A stretch of 16,972 nucleotides of DNA, taken from positions 1 to 16,972 of the forward strand of contig DFJI01000001.1 in the NCBI GenBank assembly GCA_002372235.1, given 5' to 3'. The position numbers were made by a program, and so were the translations under genes. The notes under the pieces are model-generated. The model worked only from the letters and a program-made list of their open reading frames with translations, ran no database searches and was not told the origin of the DNA. Position 1 is the stretch's first letter. The number at the start of each line of letters is the position of its first letter. The stretch comes from Prevotella sp. UBA3675 (GTDB lineage Bacteria; Bacteroidota; Bacteroidia; Bacteroidales; Bacteroidaceae). This document shows, one piece after another, positions 1 through 6,581 of the stretch.

Positions 1-64
1 CGACTTGCATGTGTTAAGCCTGTAGCTAGCGTTCATCCTGAGCCAGGATCAAACTCTTCATTGT
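1..64 (-). rRNA. 16S rRNA gene, 5' end only
   Basis: The reverse complement reads TGAAGAGTTTGATCCTGGCT followed by GATGAACGCTAGCTACAGGC and ACACATGCAAGTCG, the conserved beginning of bacterial 16S rRNA, in a form typical of Bacteroidetes. Aligning the TGAAGAG with E. coli positions 5-11 puts the mature 5' end near 64. The gene runs off the left edge, so only its first ~64 nt are present. It is read leftwards, away from the protein genes of this window. Confidence 0.97.
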
Positions 65-284
65 AAAAATAAATCTGTATGTCTGTTCCAGGACGCAACG
101 TATCCGAATAGTATCAAGCATTATCTGTCACCTCTTCATTCAAAATCGACGGCTGACTTCATATTTTCTATCTACCCAGTACCGACAAAGAAAGTCGGCA
201 CCGCTTCTTGTACTACTTCACTGTCTATGTAAGTCTTTCAAAGAACTCTTCTTTTTATCGCCTCGGAGGTCGTTCCCTCGTTAG
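65..284 (-). other. 16S rRNA leader (transcribed spacer)
   Basis: This stretch lies between the predicted rRNA promoter (291-322) and the mature 16S 5' end. It holds a hairpin at 179-201 (arms GTGCCGAC and GTCGGTAC with one G-U pair, loop TTTCTTT) and a boxA-like site. It has no protein-coding signal. That it is transcribed and processed away is inferred from position. Confidence 0.75.
237..246 (-). promoter_or_regulatory. boxA-like antitermination site in rRNA leader
   Basis: The minus strand reads GTTCTTTGAA, similar to the boxA core (E. coli TGCTCTTTAACA) bound by the NusB-S10 antitermination complex, and it sits inside the predicted rRNA leader where boxA is expected. The call rests on position plus partial sequence match. 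Confidence 0.5.
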
Positions 285-290
285 CGGATG

Positions 291-322
291 CAAAGGTACG
301 ACTTTTTCTCGAACCACCAAAA
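291..322 (-). promoter_or_regulatory. rRNA operon promoter
   Basis: Reading leftwards, TTTTGG (322-317) is followed after 18 bp by TACCTTTG (298-291), fitting the Bacteroidetes sigma-ABfr pattern of a -33 TTTG and a -7 TAnnTTTG. Transcription would begin near 284, about 220 nt before the 16S gene. An A/T-rich stretch lies just upstream (323-360), as is common at strong rRNA promoters. Confidence 0.8.
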
Positions 323-404
323 GTTTTTGAAAGAAAAATTCAAAATAATTGCATTTTTTCGTCGAAATTGATTTTAGTCAATCCACATTAGTACCATATA
401 CCTT

Positions 405-423
405 CTTATATATTACGCGCGTG
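405..423. repeat. Dispersed motif, copy 1 (ACGCGCGTG)
   Basis: CTTATATATTACGCGCGTG here closely matches 16477-16497, where the same motif has a 2-bp longer A/T part. Both copies lie in gene-free DNA upstream of promoters. The surrounding 323-493 has no other feature I can name. Confidence 0.4.
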
Positions 424-493
424 AGAAAAGTACCAACAAAGTGGAGGCATCGCCCTTACGACCTTTTCTTCCCGTTTAGCGCTCCAGACTTGG

Positions 494-624
494 GCACGCA
501 TCGACCTGCGCCAGGTCATGCGACGACCGAGCTCGGTCATCGCATGACCGAACATAGATCATGTGATGACCAATACTTAATCATGCGGTGACAAGAGCCG
601 AGGCGTGCGGTGAGCAAAAATCGG
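494..624. repeat. Degenerate 22-bp-period array, six units
   Basis: Units begin at 494, 516, 537, 559, 581 and 603, so spacing is 22, 21, 22, 22 and 22 bp. The shared core is close to TCATGCGATGACC, and several units carry an internal dyad (GGTCAT, 3 bp, ATGACC at 536-550 is perfect). A weaker seventh unit may start at 625. The period is not a multiple of three and stops occur, so this is not a repeat protein. A constant spacing of two helical turns suggests a protein-binding array; that is inference. Confidence 0.7.
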
Positions 625-746
625 TCTTCAATGTCAACAAGACCTGCAAAAACGGCATTTTATCTCCAAAAGCGGCCTCTCATCCACTATTTCTGCATTT
701 TTTGCCCCACTTTTTATACTTGTTAACAAAATATTGTCGAAAAGCC

Positions 747-777
747 TTGGAACATTCATCTAAAAGCCTTACCTTTG
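747..777 (+). promoter_or_regulatory. Promoter of putative small RNA
   Basis: TTG (747-749), 20 bp, then TACCTTTG (770-777) matches the Bacteroidetes -33/-7 pattern as well as the rRNA promoter does. Predicted start is near 784. No protein gene begins nearby (the next is at 1300), and an intrinsic terminator follows within 90 bp. Confidence 0.65.
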
Positions 778-783
778 CACTCG

Positions 784-868
784 ATAACTAGTAATTTTAA
801 TCTATATTTATCATTTTCCAAAGTTTTTTATGGGAATCTGCCTGCGAAGGTCGATTCCCAGTTTTTTT
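784..868 (+). ncRNA. Putative ~85-nt small RNA
   Basis: The segment is framed by a good promoter (747-777) and a strong intrinsic terminator (831-868), leaving a transcript of roughly 80-90 nt. Its 5' half is A/U-rich and apparently unstructured; its 3' half is the terminator hairpin. No start codon with a plausible frame lies inside. I do not recognise the RNA family; it is too short for 6S RNA. It lies divergently from the rRNA operon and downstream of the 22-bp array. An independent sRNA is the simplest reading; a leader or attenuator of something lost is the alternative. Confidence 0.5.
831..868 (+). terminator. Intrinsic terminator of putative small RNA
   Basis: TGGGAATC (831-838) pairs perfectly with GATTCCCA (853-860). 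Inside, CCT and AGG close a GCGA tetraloop of the GNRA type across a 2x2 internal loop. A run of seven T follows (862-868). A short frame on the opposite strand crosses this site but shows no family resemblance. Confidence 0.75.
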
Positions 869-938
869 GTGCCTATAATTTCAACTGTTTTGCCAGCTTC
901 GGCAGCAAACGGAATGACATCATACATCCATCTTATAT

Positions 939-1160
939 TAACGTGAGTTCGACGAATTCCAGAAAAGGCAAAAATGAAGACCTGATATGACATCAGTTTT
1001 TTTATCATCTACGGCATATAAAATAAAATTATAGCTATAATTGAGAGAATAATAGCTATAATTCCGTCAATTATAGCTATAATTTTTCATGATGACGCCT
1101 GGCATCTATGACCAAGAACCTTCAAACTGACACTAAACTGTATTCATCGAGCTCGCGTTA
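939..1160. repeat. Inverted-repeat-bounded segment (MITE-like)
   Basis: TAACGTGAGTTCGACGAAT (939-957) faces ATTCATCGAGCTCGCGTTA (1142-1160); the arms match at 16 of 19 positions. The ~220-bp interval contains the three 16-bp palindromes at 1027-1084 and no gene. No clear target-site duplication is visible, so calling it a mobile element is speculative. Confidence 0.4.
1027..1084. repeat. Three 16-bp palindromes at 21-bp spacing
   Basis: The palindrome AATTATAGCTATAATT occurs at 1027-1042 and 1069-1084, with a one-mismatch copy at 1048-1063. Starts are exactly 21 bp apart, which puts the centres on one face of the helix. It lies about 145 bp upstream of the -7 element of the peptidase gene. 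An operator triplet for a dimeric regulator is plausible; a simple A/T repeat expansion is the alternative. Confidence 0.75.
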
Positions 1161-1226
1161 TGTTAAATATCGTCAAAAGCAGACGTTTGTTTCTTTTCCT
1201 GAAGCATAGTTTCAAAATAAAATATC

Positions 1227-1234
1227 TAATTTTG
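1227..1234 (+). promoter_or_regulatory. -7 element upstream of the C10 peptidase gene
   Basis: TAATTTTG fits TAnnTTTG exactly. The -33 region is weak (TAGTTTC around 1208-1214), which may mean that an activator is needed. The transcript would start near 1241 with a ~60-nt leader before the ATG at 1300. Confidence 0.5.
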
Positions 1235-1299
1235 CATACCAGCGTTTACGCAACGCACTGGTTATCAACTATTATACCCATCTGCCAACTTTACAGACA

Positions 1300-3423
1300 A
1301 TGAAATATCAATTCACTTTCCTACTGACACTTCTCCTTGCCTCTAACCAGTGGCTCGCAGCCCAAGAAGAGGAGGCCGACGAAGTGCTGCCCCTGGTAAA
1401 AAGCTTTGTAGCCGAAACGCCCGACAAGATTGTGCAGGGCGAGCCATTCACTATGACCTACACGCTGACGGCTCGGAGCTGGAAGGCTGGCGGTCGCACG
1501 CTGAGCGGAAAGGGATTTGAACTGAAGAAAGTGACGCACAAAACCACGCACATTCCTCCCTACTCCCAACTGACGGCCACCGCCACCTACACCACGTCGC
1601 TCCACGGACAGTTGGAGCTGCCGGGCATGATGATGATTGTGGGCAACGACACCATCTACTCAAAGAAAAAGACGATCGACGTGCTCCCCAACAGCCGCTA
1701 TGGTGAGGAGATGGCCGTAGCCCACCGCTGGCTACTGGCTCACGGACAGCATCCCGACTCACTTTGTCTCAGCATGACTGTAGCCGACGACGGATTTTTC
1801 CTTTTCACCGACCGCCGCAACGGCTGTTTCTGCCTTGTGGCACAGAAAGACGTGTGGCCCTTAGTGGGCGAGCCCGTCATGGCCTACAGCACCGAGGACC
1901 ACATCGCCCTAAACGACGACATAAGCAACTATAATCAAATGATGCAGCCCTATCGACTGCAGATTCATGCCCTGCGACAGTCAGCCGGGCAGCGCGTGCC
2001 GCAAACATCGCTGCCCTACAAGCGGCAGCACGCAGCCCTTGCCCCCATGTTGGGACCGCTCAAGTGGGGACAGGCAGAACCATACAATGCTGGCACGCCC
2101 GTCTATGACGGCAAGAAGACCCTCGTGGGCTGTGTGCCGCTGGCCGTAGGCATGGTGCTGCGCCATTTTGCCCAACCGGCGCAAGGACGGTCGCACGTGT
2201 TCTATCAAGACCACGACAACAAGCTCTTCCAGCTCGAATTCAGCAGTTTCGCCCCCGACTGGCAGCAGTTTCGCAATGAGTATGAGGACAACGACCAGAG
2301 CGCCAGCATCACCAACCTCTCAAACGTGCTCACCTTTCTGGGCTATGCCATCGATGCCAAGTTCAGTCACGACGGCACTGCCACCAGTCTCGACAACATC
2401 AAGCACACGCTGTGCAACAATCTCGGCTACTCAGGCCGAATGGCACACTACGAGGGCCGTCTCACGGAGGCACAAATCCTGGCGCTCCTCTATCAAGACT
2501 TGGACCATGGCCGCCCCTGCATCGTGTCGAACATGGCCCATGCCTTCGTGTGCGACGGCTATCAGGGCGACTTCTTCCACTTCAACCTGGGATGGTATGG
2601 CAACTACAATGGCTACTACCGACTGAAACTGGGCAACTATGACCTTACCGACAGTGACGAAGAGAGTCTGCTGCCCGTAAAGCATCTGGTGTGCGGCATC
2701 GAGCCTCAACGGGCCGCGATGAAACGCGAGGTGACACTGACAGAGGCTGGCACACTGGCCCGTCAGCTCAGTCTTGAAGAGCAGCAGCAAGTGACCACGC
2801 TGGTGGTGAACGGACGGCTGAACAGTGCCGACATCAAACTGTTGCGCAAGATGGCGGGAGCCTTCGACGAGCCCCTGTTCAGCAGTTGGCAAGGCGGTTC
2901 GCTGCGCCAGCTCGATTTGCAGAATGCCACCATCACCGACGACCAGACGCCCTATCTGACCACCGCTGCCACCAGCTCATGGAACTACACTGAGACGATA
3001 AACGATGAAAGACACGAATACCACTTCGACTTCGCCAACATGAACGAGCAGGACTGGCAGTCGTTCTGCGCACTCGTCGGCGCCCGTCAGCCTGCGCTCT
3101 ACTACACCCGTAGCAACGACAACCGTTACTGGGCCAACTACATCTGCCAGTCCGACATCATAGGACAACACATGTTTGCCGACTGCACGTCGCTCTACAG
3201 CATCGTCTTGCCCAAAGCCACGAAGAAAGTGGACGACTATGCTTTCTGGAACTGCTCTTCGCTCCAGTCCATCGTGCTGCCTCCCTCCACTCTTGAATTG
3301 GGACGCGAGCCCTTTGCCTACTGTAGTGCCCTCGAAGAAGTTCAGGCACCGCGCAACATCAGCATCGCCGATGCCATTGGCAAAGGATGCTCGCCTGCCT
3401 TACAGGGACTCACTCGCTATTAA
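1300..3423 (+). CDS. Secreted C10 (streptopain-like) cysteine peptidase with BspA-type LRR tail
   Basis: This 707-residue exported protein has a signal peptide (residues 1-21, cleavage after LAA). Residues ~30-130 resemble a beta-sandwich prodomain-like module (VQGEPFTMTYTLTARSW). Residues ~130-250 resemble the C10 propeptide. The peptidase core follows: a WGQ...PYN segment, the catalytic cysteine Cys278 in VGCVPLAVG, and the catalytic histidine His414 in MAHAFVCDGY, followed by FNLGWYGNYNGYY as in streptopain and interpain A. Both catalytic residues are present, so it should be active. Residues ~618-690 hold two or three LRR_5/BspA-like repeats (FADCTSLYSIVLP, FWNCSSLQSIVLP), possibly for adhesion or substrate contact. 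It likely degrades host or dietary protein outside the cell. It stands alone and converges on the minus-strand run ending at 3439. Family and activity are well supported; the substrate is not known. Confidence 0.9.
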   Translation: MKYQFTFLLTLLLASNQWLAAQEEEADEVLPLVKSFVAETPDKIVQGEPFTMTYTLTARSWKAGGRTLSGKGFELKKVTHKTTHIPPYSQLTATATYTTSLHGQLELPGMMMIVGNDTIYSKKKTIDVLPNSRYGEEMAVAHRWLLAHGQHPDSLCLSMTVADDGFFLFTDRRNGCFCLVAQKDVWPLVGEPVMAYSTEDHIALNDDISNYNQMMQPYRLQIHALRQSAGQRVPQTSLPYKRQHAALAPMLGPLKWGQAEPYNAGTPVYDGKKTLVGCVPLAVGMVLRHFAQPAQGRSHVFYQDHDNKLFQLEFSSFAPDWQQFRNEYEDNDQSASITNLSNVLTFLGYAIDAKFSHDGTATSLDNIKHTLCNNLGYSGRMAHYEGRLTEAQILALLYQDLDHGRPCIVSNMAHAFVCDGYQGDFFHFNLGWYGNYNGYYRLKLGNYDLTDSDEESLLPVKHLVCGIEPQRAAMKREVTLTEAGTLARQLSLEEQQQVTTLVVNGRLNSADIKLLRKMAGAFDEPLFSSWQGGSLRQLDLQNATITDDQTPYLTTAATSSWNYTETINDERHEYHFDFANMNEQDWQSFCALVGARQPALYYTRSNDNRYWANYICQSDIIGQHMFADCTSLYSIVLPKATKKVDDYAFWNCSSLQSIVLPPSTLELGREPFAYCSALEEVQAPRNISIADAIGKGCSPALQGLTRY

Positions 3424-3459
3424 AAAAAGAGGCGGCTCTCAGTCCTCCCAGAAGCTGCC
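3421..3459 (-). terminator. Intrinsic terminator of the minus-strand run
   Basis: On the minus strand GGCAGCT (3459-3453) can pair with AGCCGCC (3437-3431) with one A-C mismatch, and TCTTTTTTT follows (3430-3422). The T tract overlaps the stop codon region of the convergent peptidase gene (stop 3421-3423), and the stem overlaps the 3' end of the small gene at 3439. It serves the minus strand; the plus strand lacks a T tract here. Confidence 0.6.
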
Positions 3460-3618
3460 TTCGCGCGAGGCTGCATAGTCAGCACTCTGTTCGGTTACTG
3501 CGCCATGAGGATTTGTGTCACCTTCGACATTCAAGGATTCGCCACTGCCCGCGAGCAGGTGTGAGGCGATGTGCAATTCTGTTGAGAGGATCTGTGGATG
3601 GATATATTCTTTTTTCAT
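3439..3618 (-). CDS. 59-residue hypothetical peptide (MKKxYIxP type)
   Basis: Translation starts MKKEYIHPQILSTELHIASH, continues with LLAGSGESLN and ends in an acidic aromatic tail, GSFWED. This layout (MKK-x-YI-x-P start, hydrophobic L-rich middle with LLA.SG, Asp/Glu/Trp-rich end) is, from memory, a recurrent class of short Bacteroidales proteins near secreted proteins; none has a function I can name. It begins only 12 bp after the stop of the surface-protein gene and ends at a terminator, so the two are probably co-transcribed. LLAGSG loosely recalls a double-glycine export leader, which is speculation. Codon use is GC-rich like its neighbours. The real-gene call rests on spacing and composition. 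Confidence 0.7.
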   Translation of the reverse strand: MKKEYIHPQILSTELHIASHLLAGSGESLNVEGDTNPHGAVTEQSADYAASREGSFWED

Positions 3619-3630
3619 GATTTCGTTTTA

Positions 3631-5229
3631 TTATTTGTGATTGACAATGATTTTCTTTCCGTTCTTGATGTAAAGTCCTTTGGCAGGCTTCGCCACGCGC
3701 TGTCCGCTCAGGTTGTAGAGCACGTCGGATGACGGTGAGCTCGATGTCGGCTTCAGAGCCTCGATGGCTGTAGGCGTGTCGTCGAAGACGAGTCCGCGTG
3801 CAGACTGATTCGAGGGAAGCACCATATAGGCACGCATGCCCTTCATGGTGTTGCCCGTCTCTGTGGGGCGATGCAGCAGTCCGTCGGTACCTATGAACAC
3901 ATGGGTGCCGTCAGTCGCCAAGGTGGTCTTGCCGTAGCAGCCCGCAAAGGCATAGCCAGCCGCTGAAGGTGACGTGGCCGACGCGGGAGTGAGAGCCTTC
4001 ACCACCACATTGCGGAACTCGGGATTGCTCACGGTCTCGCCCACTTTCAGCAGAAAAGGCTCACCGGCTGGCACGGTCGTGATCGTCTCGAAATGGTAAA
4101 TACCCTCCGACGTAATGTCGCTCAAATGGCGCAACTCCACAGTAACATTGTTGCCGGTAGCCTTGTGCAACAGCGAGGCATCGAAATCAAAAGGCAGACA
4201 GCAGGTGTTCCAGATGTCCTCCTGAAAGGTTCGGGTGAGCGACATACAGACCGTCTTGTTCAGCCACTCAGCGGGTATCGAGGTCTCAGAAGAAGATTCA
4301 CTCATAGGAAGAGCTTTCACCTCGTAAACTTTCAGTTCGTCAAGGAATATCAAACTCCCAATAAAGCGAATTTCTTTACTTGCATCCATATCATCGAATA
4401 GAAGCGATATATCTTTCCATTCTTGATAATCTAAAGAAACTGAAATATTTTTCCATTCTTTAATTGTTTTACTATAATATTGAACAATCAACCTTCCATT
4501 ATCCTTTGCCTTTAAAGCTCTAAATGACAAAGAGTAGCAGTCTGTATCATCTGAAGGAATCGGAGGTGTTTTATAAGCCCTATTGCTATTATTGTCTACA
4601 TTTTGTGGAAAACATATACATTTATTTCCTAAAGTAATTCCCTGAATTTCATAGTCAATAGGATTATCCAGTCCTCCTAAGGTTAAGGCATCAGAAGTAA
4701 TCGAATATATCCCATCATTTCCTCCTGTTCCTACACAACGGTCAAACGATTCGTAAAAAAGAACATCATTCATTTCAGACACTTCAATGTTACAAATTGC
4801 TATATTATTTCCGCTGAAGACAATACGCGAATCAGCATTAGCTTTCCGCAAAAGAAAAGGTCTCCCACGTCTCCAAGACTCTTTTTGATAGGAAGCAGAA
4901 TTACGATCTAAAACGCCTTCGCCCTCAACCGACAGGCTAAATTCATAATCCCCAGCAAATGGAAAAATGAGAAAGTTTATCCTTGCATTCCCTGTTACCC
5001 CAGTAAGCCGTTCGGTAGTGAAAGAACCATTGTTCAGTCTTACAAAAAATTTAGAGGATTCATTAACCTTCTCTAAACTGCAATTAGTAAAGGACCACCC
5101 CTCAGGAGGTGAGGACAAAGCATCAGCACTCTCAAACTGCAATTTGTTGTCGAGAATAATGCTTTGCGCACAAATTTCCAAGACTGCCCCCACGATGAGG
5201 AGCAATCCGCTTAACAGAATCTTTTTCAT
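3631..5229 (-). CDS. Secreted surface protein, mosaic, T9SS-like C-terminal tail
   Basis: This 532-residue protein has a signal peptide (1-21, ending ICA). Residues ~22-150 and ~155-303 look like two beta-sandwich modules; the second, starting FYESFDRCVGTGGNDG, recalls jelly-roll carbohydrate-binding or adhesin domains. Residues ~325-485 form a module common in Prevotella surface proteins (WNTCCLPFDFD). The end, YNLSGQRVAKPAKGLYIKNG followed by KKIIVNHK, resembles short type IX secretion sorting tails. No catalytic motif is seen. Base composition changes sharply near 4310: the DNA for residues ~1-303 is A/T-rich (e.g. 32% GC in 4381-4440), while the rest is GC-rich (62% in 4021-4080). The join falls at the end of the second sandwich, suggesting module exchange. 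It starts 36 bp after the hydrolase gene and has no clear promoter, so read-through is likely. Confidence 0.75.
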   Translation of the reverse strand: MKKILLSGLLLIVGAVLEICAQSIILDNKLQFESADALSSPPEGWSFTNCSLEKVNESSKFFVRLNNGSFTTERLTGVTGNARINFLIFPFAGDYEFSLSVEGEGVLDRNSASYQKESWRRGRPFLLRKANADSRIVFSGNNIAICNIEVSEMNDVLFYESFDRCVGTGGNDGIYSITSDALTLGGLDNPIDYEIQGITLGNKCICFPQNVDNNSNRAYKTPPIPSDDTDCYSLSFRALKAKDNGRLIVQYYSKTIKEWKNISVSLDYQEWKDISLLFDDMDASKEIRFIGSLIFLDELKVYEVKALPMSESSSETSIPAEWLNKTVCMSLTRTFQEDIWNTCCLPFDFDASLLHKATGNNVTVELRHLSDITSEGIYHFETITTVPAGEPFLLKVGETVSNPEFRNVVVKALTPASATSPSAAGYAFAGCYGKTTLATDGTHVFIGTDGLLHRPTETGNTMKGMRAYMVLPSNQSARGLVFDDTPTAIEALKPTSSSPSSDVLYNLSGQRVAKPAKGLYIKNGKKIIVNHK

Positions 5230-5265
5230 TATAATTTTAGGATTAAATTGTAAGTCATTACTATC

Positions 5266-5910
5266 CTATCGCAGATAGGGATTGGCCTTTCGCTCGTCGC
5301 CAACAGTGGTCTTCGGTCCATGTCCGCAATAGACAGTAGTGTCGTCGGGCAACGGTGAAATCACATGGCGCAGACTGGACAGCAACTGCTGCCACGAGCT
5401 CCGCTCAAAATCGGTGCGCCCCACGCTCATGCGAAACAGCGTGTCGCCCGTGAACAGCACTTTCTCGGCTTCGCAATAGAAGGAAACGCCACCTGGGGTG
5501 TGTCCCGGTGTGTGGAGCACACGCAGCTCATGACTGCCGAAAGAGATGCGGTCGCCATCGGAAAGGAAACGCCCGATGGGCGGTGTGGGACGGTTGTAGG
5601 GCATGCCGAACATGTCGGCTGCCTGCTTGGTCAGATCGGCTGCAAGAAACTCGTCTTCGGCATGCAGCTCGGGCTTGAGACCGAAAGCATCATAGATTGT
5701 ATCATTGCCGAAGCAGTGGTCCAGATGGCCGTGAGTGCAGAGCAAACGTACTGGCTGCAGGTGATGATCGTTCAGATAAGTCACGATGGCCTTGCGCTCG
5801 CTATCGAAAAAGGCACCACAGTCAATAATAACGCACTGCCGGGTCTCATCGCTGACTATATAAGTATTCTCTTGAAGCAGATTGAACTGAAAAGTCTTGA
5901 TGTCCAGCAT
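5266..5910 (-). CDS. Metallo-beta-lactamase-fold hydrolase (glyoxalase II-like)
   Basis: This 214-residue cytoplasmic protein is close to the usual size of the small MBL-fold hydrolases. The di-metal site is complete: H60-x-H62-x-D64-H65 in THGHLDH, H137 in HTPGHTPGG, D156 in LFTGDTLF and H197 in YCGHGPKT. The end, GDERKANPYL, matches the glyoxalase II-like group whose members cleave thioesters such as S-lactoylglutathione; in Bacteroidetes the true substrate is uncertain, since glutathione is generally absent. It lies 27 bp downstream of rsmG in the same direction, so it is probably in the same transcript. No signal peptide. Family is certain, exact reaction is not. Confidence 0.9.
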   Translation of the reverse strand: MLDIKTFQFNLLQENTYIVSDETRQCVIIDCGAFFDSERKAIVTYLNDHHLQPVRLLCTHGHLDHCFGNDTIYDAFGLKPELHAEDEFLAADLTKQAADMFGMPYNRPTPPIGRFLSDGDRISFGSHELRVLHTPGHTPGGVSFYCEAEKVLFTGDTLFRMSVGRTDFERSSWQQLLSSLRHVISPLPDDTTVYCGHGPKTTVGDERKANPYLR

Positions 5911-5937
5911 AATTCTTGTTTAAAAAAGAGGAAAAAA

Positions 5938-6558
5938 CTAAAGAGGAAGATAAACGCAATATTTCTCCCGGAACCAGTCCTCAGCAAACCAGGAGCTGAG
6001 GGGCTCCACTTGCACGACGTTGCGGAAAGGCGCCGTCTCTTCCTGCAAGTGGCCGCCCTTGAGGCACAGGATGCCATTGGGCAGGGCATTGCGCTGATCG
6101 CGCGCAATGTTCTTGCGAACAATCTTCACCAGATCGGGCAACGGCATCACGGCACGGCTCACTACGAAGTCGAAAAGGTCGTGCTCGTCTTCGCCGCGCA
6201 AGTGCTCAGGATGGCAGTTCGTCAGCCCTATCGACTGGCTCACTTCCTGTGCCACACGAATCTTCTTGCCCGTTCCGTCGATGAGCTTAAACTCACATTC
6301 AGGAAAGAGAATGGCCAAGGGAATGCCAGGGAAGCCGCCGCCAGTGCCAAAGTCGAGCACGCGAGTACCGGGGCGGAAGCTTGCCATTCGGGCAATCGCC
6401 ATAGAATGCAGCACATGGTGGAGGTAAAGATTGTCGATGTCCTTGCGCGAGATGACGTTGATCTTCTCATTCCACTCGTGATAGAGGGCATTGAGAGCAG
6501 AGAGCTGGCGCAGCTGTTCGGCGGTAAGATTGGGAAAGTATTGCTGGATGAGTTCCAT
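5938..6558 (-). CDS. rsmG: 16S rRNA (guanine-527-N7)-methyltransferase RsmG (GidB)
   Basis: RsmG transfers a methyl group from S-adenosylmethionine to N7 of G527 in the 530 loop of 16S rRNA; its loss gives low-level streptomycin resistance in other bacteria. The 206-residue length is normal. Family hallmarks are the N-terminal Y..W...INVISRKD segment (26-40), the SAM-binding motif VLDFGTGGGFPGIPLAI (67-83), the acidic end of beta-2 in FKLIDGTGKK (90-99), and FVVSRAV (131-137), which is characteristic of the family. It starts 23 bp after the stop of the upstream DUF5715 gene and is followed 27 bp on by the MBL-fold hydrolase, forming a compact run. No separate promoter is visible in front of it. 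Confidence 0.95.
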   Translation of the reverse strand: MELIQQYFPNLTAEQLRQLSALNALYHEWNEKINVISRKDIDNLYLHHVLHSMAIARMASFRPGTRVLDFGTGGGFPGIPLAILFPECEFKLIDGTGKKIRVAQEVSQSIGLTNCHPEHLRGEDEHDLFDFVVSRAVMPLPDLVKIVRKNIARDQRNALPNGILCLKGGHLQEETAPFRNVVQVEPLSSWFAEDWFREKYCVYLPL

Positions 6559-6581
6559 CGGGAAAAATTTTATTATGGAGG

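Noticed and set aside
494..624. CRISPR array
   Set aside because: The units are adjacent 22-mers with degenerate sequence and no unique spacers of 30-40 bp; no cas genes are nearby.
349..791. Two short plus-strand frames over the 22-bp array
   Set aside because: The period of the array is not a multiple of three, the translated text is low in recognisable pattern, and no promoter precedes them.
983..1002. Terminator at the T-run near 994
   Set aside because: Only a 4-bp stem (TGAT/ATCA) precedes the T run.
811..1008. 65-residue minus-strand frame between the array and the peptidase gene
   Set aside because: It crosses the terminator hairpin at 831-868 and the inverted-repeat arm at 939-957, has no promoter or known family, and the same DNA is better explained by those structures.
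2431..2892. 153-residue minus-strand frame
   Set aside because: It is a shadow of the GC-rich C10 peptidase gene, whose catalytic His lies within the same interval on the plus strand.
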